Part shown: positions 5,809 to 10,380 of the stretch, piece after piece | How the letters are laid out: each line of letters opens with the position of its first letter | Position numbering within the stretch: the stretch's first letter is position 1 | Assembly: GCA_009776345.1 (NCBI GenBank) | Contig: WRLS01000074.1 | Coordinates: 1 to 10,380, forward strand | Length of the DNA stretch: 10,380 nucleotides | Source of the DNA: Oscillospiraceae bacterium | GTDB taxonomy: Bacteria; Bacillota; Clostridia; Oscillospirales; Ruminococcaceae | Direction of reading: 5' to 3' | Program-made: the position numbers and the translations under genes | Notes under the pieces: model-generated | What the model was told of the DNA's origin: nothing | The model's database searches: none | What the model saw: only the letters and a program-made list of their open reading frames with translations

Positions 5809-6825
5809 TTAGCAGGTGAATTTCTCCCACGGGATATCCACCTGCGCCCCACGGTTGATGATATCGTAAATATGCAGCAGGAGCGGGAAATCGGCGGCGC
5901 TTGCCTTGCCCTGCTCTATAAGCTTGCGCACCGCCCTGCCTGTCCGTGTGGCGATAACGACAGATTCCAGCGTTATGCCGGAAAGCTCCCCAATTGCTTC
6001 GTCAAAGCTCAGCCCCTTGCCCAGCAGCATACCGAGCCTGCGTGTCCTGCCGCCGAAGATTGTGACATACAGGTCGCCCGCGCCGTAAATTATATTATCG
6101 TCATGCCCGCCGCAAAGGGCCAGGAGTTTGCGCATTTCTTTTATACTTTGCCCGAACAGCGCCGCCTGGGAATTGTAGTGCAGCTTGCCGTCCCGCGCCT
6201 CCGACAGCCCTGCCGCCGCGGTGACCCCAAGGGCGTATGCGTTTTTCATGGCTACGGCACATTCCACGCCGCGCACATCGGTAGATATGCTTATATGGTA
6301 AAAAGAGGTTTGGAGCAGTGAGCGCAGCTTATTCAGGACCGCTTCATCCCTGCCGCAGAAAACAACGGCGGTTTGGTCGCGGTCGGCAAGCTCATAGCTT
6401 GTGCATGGGCCGCCGATTGCACAGAACGCGCGCCCGGGGGCTGTTTGCTCATACAGCTCGGGATACGTCAAAAGCGAGCCGTCCGGCATATCCATCATGC
6501 CCTTTGTCACCGAAAGCACGGGGATTTCCGGCGGCAGTTTCGGGATGACCTCATCGCGGAACCACTGTACGCCGAAGCTGCTCACACCGCCGATGATCAG
6601 GTCCGCGCCGCCGAGCGCCTTTTCAAGCCCTTCAAGCTGATAGAGCAACACGCCCTCCGGCAGTTTGCGACCAAGCCCGGTATGCTCACCGGTTTTTTGC
6701 GCGTGGGAGATGATCTCCCGGTCAAGCATTGTCCCGACAAGCCTGACCTCATGGCCGTTTTCCCGCCCCGGGACGCTCATTGCGCTGCCCATCGCGCCTG
6801 CCCCTATTACTGTTATGACCGCCAA
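5809..6825 (-). CDS. GpsA-like NAD(P)-dependent glycerol-3-phosphate dehydrogenase family protein
   Basis: A 338-residue protein of the family that reduces dihydroxyacetone phosphate to glycerol 3-phosphate. The Rossmann motif GAGAMGSAM covers residues 8-16; TKGM (107-110), GGPC (138-141), the MKN block with Lys194, GAGD with Asp251 and GGRTRR (258-263) line up with the substrate and catalytic regions of GpsA. Several positions differ from housekeeping GpsA (GGPC instead of SGPS, a weak VSSFG segment in place of VPS), so it may be a divergent paralogue with another substrate. I left the symbol empty for that reason. The start is TTG 6825, because the first ATG would cut the Rossmann motif; AGGGG lies 9 nt upstream. 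It heads the run that continues with the four-cysteine protein, DUF2284 and ASKHA genes. Confidence 0.82.
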   Translation of the reverse strand: MAVITVIGAGAMGSAMSVPGRENGHEVRLVGTMLDREIISHAQKTGEHTGLGRKLPEGVLLYQLEGLEKALGGADLIIGGVSSFGVQWFRDEVIPKLPPEIPVLSVTKGMMDMPDGSLLTYPELYEQTAPGRAFCAIGGPCTSYELADRDQTAVVFCGRDEAVLNKLRSLLQTSFYHISISTDVRGVECAVAMKNAYALGVTAAAGLSEARDGKLHYNSQAALFGQSIKEMRKLLALCGGHDDNIIYGAGDLYVTIFGGRTRRLGMLLGKGLSFDEAIGELSGITLESVVIATRTGRAVRKLIEQGKASAADFPLLLHIYDIINRGAQVDIPWEKFTC

Positions 6826-6880
6826 ATATCACAGCCCCTTTTCACATCCGGTCAGAAATGCGTTTTGTTTGCGTAAATAA

Positions 6881-6889
6881 AGAATACCA
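6881..6889 (-). promoter_or_regulatory. Probable extended -10 promoter of the GpsA-like gene operon
   Basis: On the minus strand the motif TGG-TATTCT is an extended -10 (hexamer 6881-6886, 4 of 6 matches, preceded by TGn). It lies about 55 bp before the TTG start at 6825. The -35 region is weak (TTTCAA at 17 bp). It is the best candidate for the promoter of the four-gene run. Confidence 0.4.
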
Positions 6890-6974
6890 TAAAATTGCCG
6901 CCATTGAAAGTAAAAAAGATATAAATCCGGGGCAAATTATACGAAGCTGAATAATTCTTTAATAGCGTTCCCTG

Positions 6975-6980
6975 TATAAT
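6975..6980 (+). promoter_or_regulatory. Candidate -10 element upstream of the conserved cysteine protein gene
   Basis: A perfect TATAAT lies at 6975-6980 on the plus strand, 140 bp before the ATG at 7121. There is no good -35 at 17 bp. TGAATA at 6948-6953 resembles the -35 of sporulation sigma-G/F promoters, but the matching -10 is poor. The assignment of sigma factor is therefore open. Confidence 0.35.
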
Positions 6981-7041
6981 GCAAGCAAATAAGGCACAAA
7001 ATCAAAAAACCTTCATAAAATAATAATGAGTAATTAACGCG

Positions 7042-7084
7042 AGGGCAGTTTGCGGCATAACGCCGCGGCATACCGCTGAGCCCT
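7042..7084 (+). promoter_or_regulatory. Structured GC-rich leader hairpin before the conserved cysteine protein gene
   Basis: An outer stem AGGGC (7042-7046) with GCCCT (7080-7084) encloses GCGGC (7052-7056) with GCCGC (7062-7066). An overlapping alternative hairpin pairs GCGG (7065-7068) with CCGC (7073-7076). The block ends about 22 nt before the ribosome binding site. It matches no riboswitch I know. It could stabilise the transcript or modulate translation. Confidence 0.35.
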
Positions 7085-7120
7085 GCCGCGTCACTCACGA
7101 TATTAGAAGGAGGATTCTCA

Positions 7121-7948
7121 ATGCCAGAAGCAAATGCAACTGCGGCAGGCGCTGTAAGCGCCACCGGTACAAACCGCTTTAAAGAGGCGGTTTGCATAGA
7201 AGCCGGCAGGATTTTTGATTCGTGCAGCGATAAGGATTGCCTTGAAGATTTGCAGGTGTACTTCACCGTGCAGGGACAGTCGGTCATCGACCAAAGCAGC
7301 CTGATTAAGTGTAAATCGGCAGAAGTGCTGGATGTATACATAACCGTTGAGCCCGTCCCGTTTAACAAGGGCTTTTACGCGGTGGACGTCACTTTCTATT
7401 TCCGCATCAGCTTCAGCGCCTATGCTTCGCCCGTGTCCACGCCTGTCAATGTACGCGGCCTTGCAATTCATTCGAAGAAGGTCATCCTGTTCGGCAGTGA
7501 GGGCAACGTAAAAACATTCTTCTCCGGCGAGCGCCGTGTCCCCTGTGACCCGTCCAACATCGGGCCGCTCCCGACCGCGGCGGTCAAAGCGGTTGACCCG
7601 ATCACACTCGGATGCCGTGTGACCGAAAGCACGCCCATGTACTCCGAGCCTTTAGGGCCAATTCAGGAGGAGATCGCCGCCTGCTTCGAGGGCGACTACA
7701 TCAGCTCCGCCGAGCCGGGCGCTAAAACCGTGCTTGTCACACTGGGGCTGTTTACCATTGTGACCCTGGAACGCAGTGTTCAGCTTATGATCCCCACATA
7801 CGACTATTGCGTACCGGAAAAGGACTGCCTGACATCCATGAACCCCGAAGACCCCTGCGAGATGTTCAAGAGGATAAAATTCCCGGTGAACGACTTCTTC
7901 CCGGAGAACCTCAACGATATGTCCTCGGCACAGGGCTGCGAGGAATAG
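7121..7948 (+). CDS. Conserved cysteine-containing protein of unknown function (clostridial type)
   Basis: This 275-residue protein begins at ATG 7121 behind an ideal AAGGAGG (7107-7113). There is no signal peptide or membrane segment. Eleven cysteines are spread through it (25, 35, 40, 64, 142, 165, 188, 230, 236, 246, 273). Strong blocks are NRFKEAVCIEAGRIFDSCSD (18-37), CLEDLQVYF (40-48), VEPVPFNKGFYAVDVTFYF (76-94), KKVILFGSEGNVKTF (119-133) and VLVTLGLFTIVTLERSVQLM (204-223). I recall similar proteins as widespread uncharacterised proteins in spore-forming Clostridia; a spore-related role would fit but is only a guess. The alternating pattern suggests a mostly beta fold. It appears monocistronic, with its own leader and a terminator 15-40 nt after the stop codon. 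Confidence 0.8.
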   Translation: MPEANATAAGAVSATGTNRFKEAVCIEAGRIFDSCSDKDCLEDLQVYFTVQGQSVIDQSSLIKCKSAEVLDVYITVEPVPFNKGFYAVDVTFYFRISFSAYASPVSTPVNVRGLAIHSKKVILFGSEGNVKTFFSGERRVPCDPSNIGPLPTAAVKAVDPITLGCRVTESTPMYSEPLGPIQEEIAACFEGDYISSAEPGAKTVLVTLGLFTIVTLERSVQLMIPTYDYCVPEKDCLTSMNPEDPCEMFKRIKFPVNDFFPENLNDMSSAQGCEE

Positions 7949-7960
7949 GCACAAGAAAAG

Positions 7961-7988
7961 ATAAACCGGCGGAACCCCGCCGGTTTAT
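7961..7988. terminator. Bidirectional intrinsic terminator between convergent genes
   Basis: A perfect 12-bp stem, ATAAACCGGCGG (7961-7972) with CCGCCGGTTTAT (7977-7988), closes a 4-nt loop. The plus-strand side ends in TTTATTAG. On the minus strand the stem is followed by TTTATCTTTTCTTG. It lies between the convergent stop codons at 7948 and 8004, so it can end both transcripts. Confidence 0.8.
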
Positions 7989-8003
7989 TAGTATTGCCAT
8001 ATT

Positions 8004-8690
8004 TTACATCGCCCATGCCTTGCAAACTTCTATCCGCGCCCCGGGCGGGTTGTCGCCGTGGTCTTTATCATCACATGAATACAGCTTTAATTGGTCGCAG
8101 GGGATATCGGGGCATTCGCCGCAATGCGTATACCCCTTGTCCTGACAGCATTTCGCCACGGGACATTCGCCGTGGAACGGGTTGCCATTTGTTTGGACAC
8201 AGCCGCCGCAGCCGTGGGATTCTTTGTATGTACACCACTTGCACAACAATCCGCACCGGGATTGAATGGTCAGAAGCTCGTCAATCATAAACTCCGCGCT
8301 CTCATTGTCAACCCACAGCGACGCGCGCTTTGCGGTAAATTTGATGATGCAGTAATTCGGGTCGGTTTCGCCGCCAGGATAATGACTTATAAACGAATCC
8401 TTCCATAAACGGCTTTTTATTTCTTGATCAGTCAGTATTTCCGCTTCGCCCGCAAGGGTTATATTATTGCTGCCGCTGTGAAAGCATATGCTTGCGCCGC
8501 TGTTTTTTTGCAGGCGCTTCGTTTTGTTCCCGCTCATGCCTGTTGAGAAATAAACCGCAAGGATGTTTTCTTGCCCGCATGGCGAAACCGTCGAAACGCT
8601 CGGAAGCCCATCCTCGTCAATCACGCCGAAATATGCCGTATCGCAGCCCCTGATAATTTGATTCGTTTTTGCGAATAGATTCGCGTTCAT
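8004..8690 (-). CDS. PNPOx-like flavin-binding domain fused to cysteine-rich DUF3795 domain
   Basis: This is a 228-residue two-domain cytoplasmic protein. Residues 1 to about 138 resemble the pyridoxamine 5'-phosphate oxidase-like split-barrel fold that binds FMN or related cofactors: TAYFGVIDEDGLPSVSTVSP (18-37), then VYFSTGMSGNKTKRLQKNSG (46-65) and an ICFHSG...LAGEAEILTD strand pair. Residues 146-228 hold 13 cysteines in a DUF3795-like pattern (CGLLCKWC at 146-153, CGGC at 161-164, CPVAKCC at 176-182, HCGECPDIPC at 189-198), probably binding zinc or Fe-S. The fusion suggests a flavin-dependent redox protein with a metal-cluster electron relay; the substrate is unknown. Start ATG 8690 has AGGGGA about 10 nt upstream. 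It is transcribed alone, convergent to the preceding gene. Confidence 0.85.
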   Translation of the reverse strand: MNANLFAKTNQIIRGCDTAYFGVIDEDGLPSVSTVSPCGQENILAVYFSTGMSGNKTKRLQKNSGASICFHSGSNNITLAGEAEILTDQEIKSRLWKDSFISHYPGGETDPNYCIIKFTAKRASLWVDNESAEFMIDELLTIQSRCGLLCKWCTYKESHGCGGCVQTNGNPFHGECPVAKCCQDKGYTHCGECPDIPCDQLKLYSCDDKDHGDNPPGARIEVCKAWAM

Positions 8691-8719
8691 ATTTTTACCA
8701 TCCCCTTTTGTTTTAGTGT

Positions 8720-8728
8720 ATCATATCA
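8720..8728 (-). promoter_or_regulatory. Extended -10 promoter of the PNPOx-DUF3795 gene
   Basis: On the minus strand TGA-TATGAT (hexamer 8720-8725, 5 of 6 matches, with the TGn extension at 8726-8728) lies about 30 bp before the ATG at 8690. No strong -35 is needed for an extended -10 promoter, and none is clear. An overlapping alternative is TTGTCG with TACACT at 17 bp. Confidence 0.45.
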
Positions 8729-8811
8729 CACCAAACACGACAACTGTGTGTCTTGTTCTGAAAACAGTTGCAAAATATTGCTGTGATACGGGGGCGGTGT
8801 TTTCTGCGGTT

Positions 8812-10074
8812 TTATTTTTTTGTGAGCGGCCCATCGCTTATCACGATATTGCCGCTGAGCGATGTGGTGAAATGCACGTAGCCGTTTTTATCGACGTAGT
8901 ATTTCGGCTCGGGGATACGCTGGAAATTGTTGTTTACGGGGTCGAAGATGTAGAACACGAGGTTGTCGGTTTTCAGCTTGGGATCGAGCTTTGCGGCGAT
9001 GCGCACTTGCTGGCCGAAACCGGCTTTCTGCCCGAGCGCGACAGTCATCACATCGTTTTCGAAGAATTTCGTGAATGTGCGCGTTGTCTGCGTTGCGGCT
9101 GTGTTTGTTGTAGAAGCCGACAAATTCAATGCCGTTTTCGCGGCTGTCGGGTCGAGGGAAATGCGCACATCAACGCTTTTGCCGTCGGAACTCATGCTGT
9201 CGGCTTGGAGCTTTACGGTTTCGATGTTTGCGTTATTCGCCGCCGCCGCGATTGTCTGCAAATTCTCAAGGCTTATCTCCCCGGCGTTTTTCAGGTTAAC
9301 AGTCGCTGTGTCGTTCCCCGCCGCAACTGCCGCCGCGACCGCGCCGCGGGTTTCTGTACTGGCGGTTGTTGCGGTTACGGTTTGCACGGTGTTTACAGGC
9401 GTTGCCGGGATAACGCCGCCGCCACCGCCACCGGAGGAGCTGGAAGAAGATGAGCCGGAACCACTGCCGGAGCTGCCACTACCGTCAGATTCGTCTTCTG
9501 CTAATTCTAATTTGCCGATGCCGATAAACGCAACGGTGAATGTACCACTGTCTGTAGTAAATCTAAGAGTTATGCCGTGGTAACCGTCCGCGAAGCTGCC
9601 GCCCCAAATACCGCTAATAGATACCGTTCGCTCTTGATCCCTATAAAAAGGATAAGGGGTGGTGGAATCGACAAACTTTGGCACAGCTGTAAAAGTACCG
9701 TTACCTTTTGAATACTCCACGCCCGTTGGCGACTCTGAAAACGAAAATAATACTGACTGCATGGGTGTTGAACCGTATGACCTATCAATATAGGATACCA
9801 TGCTGTTTTCGTACTCAACGGTATAAGCACCCATGCTGCCTCTGGTAATGACAAATCCAACTTCATTGTTAGCGGTTATTGCTATCCCTTGCTCTGAACC
9901 ACCCACTTCAAAGTCGCCACTCGCGCTGAAGTTTAATCCGCTCTTTAGATTGTTAAAACTTATTTCGTTGAAAACGCTGTTCCCGTCTTCGTCGATAGCG
10001 GCAAACGCCGTTGACATAACCCCAATTACCAGCGCGGCTATAATTATAAATGCAAGGAATTTTTTCATTTTCAT
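8812..10074 (-). CDS. Secreted two-domain protein with Ser/Gly linker, surface or matrix type
   Basis: This 420-residue protein starts MKMKKFLAF, with a hydrophobic core and an AFA cleavage site after about residue 25, a typical Sec signal peptide. Residues 30-190 are beta-rich with no recognised fold. Residues 193-220 are an almost pure Ser/Gly linker. Residues 225-420 form a second domain with AAVAAGNDTATVNLKNAGEI (248-267), a segment VDVRISLDPTAAKTALNL, and a conserved-looking end (YYVDKNGYVHFTTSLSGNIV, 392-411). I recall similar C-terminal domains in exported clostridial proteins, some with SLH repeats. Neither SLH repeats nor an LPxTG anchor is present, so it may be released or loosely attached. 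The second ATG at 10068 fits the GGGGG ribosome binding site (9 nt) better than the first (3 nt). The mature protein has no cysteines. Confidence 0.8.
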   Translation of the reverse strand: MKMKKFLAFIIIAALVIGVMSTAFAAIDEDGNSVFNEISFNNLKSGLNFSASGDFEVGGSEQGIAITANNEVGFVITRGSMGAYTVEYENSMVSYIDRSYGSTPMQSVLFSFSESPTGVEYSKGNGTFTAVPKFVDSTTPYPFYRDQERTVSISGIWGGSFADGYHGITLRFTTDSGTFTVAFIGIGKLELAEDESDGSGSSGSGSGSSSSSSSGGGGGGVIPATPVNTVQTVTATTASTETRGAVAAAVAAGNDTATVNLKNAGEISLENLQTIAAAANNANIETVKLQADSMSSDGKSVDVRISLDPTAAKTALNLSASTTNTAATQTTRTFTKFFENDVMTVALGQKAGFGQQVRIAAKLDPKLKTDNLVFYIFDPVNNNFQRIPEPKYYVDKNGYVHFTTSLSGNIVISDGPLTKK

Positions 10075-10095
10075 AAGCCCCCAAAAATTTTATTT

Positions 10096-10123
10096 ACTAT
10101 CAAAAGGTGTACTTTTTGATAGT
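10096..10123. repeat. 28-bp near-palindrome, copy 1, in the leader of the secreted-protein gene
   Basis: Arms ACTATCAAAA (10096-10105) and TTTTGATAGT (10114-10123) are perfectly complementary, with an 8-nt centre GGTGTACT. A second copy of the same 28-bp element lies at 10245-10272. Copy 1 falls between the predicted transcription start (near 10132) and the ribosome binding site. It would form a hairpin in the mRNA or an operator just downstream of the promoter. Confidence 0.75.
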
Positions 10124-10138
10124 GCGTGTGTATAAATC

Positions 10139-10167
10139 ATTGTACACAAAATATACCGATATTGCAA
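10139..10167 (-). promoter_or_regulatory. Sigma-A-type promoter of the secreted-protein gene
   Basis: On the minus strand -35 TTGCAA (10162-10167, 4 of 6) and -10 TACAAT (10139-10144, 5 of 6) are separated by exactly 17 bp. Transcription would start near 10132, giving a leader of about 58-64 nt that contains the 28-bp palindrome. Confidence 0.6.
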
Positions 10168-10200
10168 GCGATTTTTTAAGACCTTTCATAATAATTTTAC

Positions 10201-10227
10201 AAAACCCCGGTAAATCCGGGGTTTTTT
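10201..10227. terminator. Intrinsic terminator upstream of the secreted-protein gene
   Basis: AAAACCCCGG (10201-10210) pairs with CCGGGGTTTT (10216-10225) around a 5-nt loop, followed on the plus strand by a run of six T (10222-10227). The minus-strand side reads GGGGTTTTG followed by an A/T-rich stretch, so it may work in both directions. No gene inside the window obviously needs it. It most likely ends a minus-strand transcript entering from beyond the right edge, insulating the promoter at 10139-10167. Confidence 0.7.
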
Positions 10228-10244
10228 GCAGTGCCGACGCGGCT

Positions 10245-10272
10245 ACTATCAAAAGGTACACCTTTTTATAGT
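10245..10272. repeat. 28-bp near-palindrome, copy 2
   Basis: The same element as at 10096-10123, in direct orientation, 149 bp away start to start. The arms are ACTATCAAAAGGT (10245-10257) and ACCTTTTTATAGT (10260-10272), complementary except for one position. The two copies differ from each other at a few bases in the centre and right arm. Both are followed by a short GTGTGT-like tail. Confidence 0.7.
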
Positions 10273-10306
10273 GTGTGTTTTTGTGTTTTGCCCTGCAACT
10301 CCCTCC

Positions 10307-10380
10307 GGCGCTTCGCGCCACCTCCCTCAGAGAGGGAGGCTATGTCCCCCTCTTGAGGGGGATGTCACGTAGTGACAGGG
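10307..10380. repeat. Hairpin-cluster repeat at right edge, includes copy B of the tandem-hairpin repeat
   Basis: Four hairpins follow one another: GGCGC/GCGCC (10307-10319), CCTCCCTC/GAGGGAGG (10321-10339), CCCCCTC/GAGGGGG (10346-10361) and TGTCAC/GTGACA (10363-10377). The last two repeat the pair found at 2761-2791 next to parS. The cluster reaches the window edge and may continue. From memory, such CCTCCCTC/GAGGGAGG hairpin clusters are common intergenic repeats in gut Firmicutes. Confidence 0.65.

Noticed and set aside
5734..6321. 195-residue plus-strand open frame
   Set aside because: It is a shadow of the GpsA-like gene on the other strand, with no ribosome binding site or recognisable motif.
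8716..9583. Plus-strand open frames of 245 and 206 residues opposite the secreted-protein gene
   Set aside because: They are shadows: the Pro/Glu-rich stretch is the antisense of the Ser/Gly linker. The minus frame has a signal peptide, promoter and ribosome binding site.
10307..10380. Hairpin series considered as the start of a CRISPR array or integron-type site
   Set aside because: The stems differ from each other and there are no equal-length repeats with unique spacers. The pattern fits an intergenic palindromic repeat cluster.
1..10380. DnaA boxes, tRNA genes, known riboswitches and insertion sequences
   Set aside because: Reading both strands I found no TTATCCACA clusters, cloverleaf, recognisable aptamer core or transposase. 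A covariance-model search could still reveal a weak one.

Overview
The window looks like a chromosomal segment of an anaerobic, probably spore-forming member of the Bacillota (class Clostridia). The reasons are strong GGAGG-type ribosome binding sites, sigma-A-like promoters, protein families typical of strict anaerobes (an ASKHA/DUF4445 iron-sulfur ATPase paired with a DUF2284 cysteine protein), a LuxR regulator of the MalT-like type common in gut Firmicutes, and palindromic intergenic repeats of a kind I associate with that group. A perfect 16-bp ParB/Spo0J parS palindrome lies at 2835-2850. It argues for a chromosome and suggests, without proving, that the window is in the origin-proximal part of the replicon. 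No phage, IS, CRISPR, tRNA or rRNA is visible.

Layout. (1) 1-2350: a divergent regulatory pair. On the minus strand is the membrane-sensor N-terminus of a probable histidine kinase that runs off the left edge. On the plus strand is a 499-aa LuxR-type regulator that keeps the TPR-like middle and HTH of the MalT-like family but has no ATPase domain. The shared intergenic region has a clear kinase promoter, three GATAC repeats exactly 11 bp apart and an 11-bp inverted repeat. (2) 2351-2874: a non-coding block of hairpin repeats ending in the parS site. (3) 2875-3099: a 74-aa protein shaped like a heavy-metal-associated (HMA) domain but without its two metal-binding cysteines. Its stop codon overlaps the stop codon of the convergent operon. 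(4) 6825-3096, minus strand: a compact four-gene run of a GpsA-like dehydrogenase, an unknown four-cysteine protein, a DUF2284 protein and an RACo-like 2Fe-2S/ASKHA ATPase. The last two overlap by 8 bp. (5) 7121-7948: a cytoplasmic, cysteine-containing conserved protein of unknown function behind a structured leader. It is separated by a bidirectional terminator from (6) 8690-8004, a fusion of a flavin-binding PNPOx-like domain with a cysteine-rich DUF3795 domain. (7) 10074-8812: a secreted protein with two beta-rich regions joined by a Ser/Gly linker, transcribed from a good promoter. (8) 10075-10380: regulatory and repeat DNA, with two copies of a 28-bp near-palindrome, a terminator and the start of a hairpin cluster that also occurs next to parS.

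How the genes may work together: the divergent pair is probably a local sensory circuit. The DUF2284-ASKHA pair suggests ATP-driven low-potential electron transfer, as in reactivation of corrinoid or other metalloenzymes, although no corrinoid protein is present here. The least explained parts are the cysteine-less HMA-like protein beside parS, the four-gene operon and the two repeat families.
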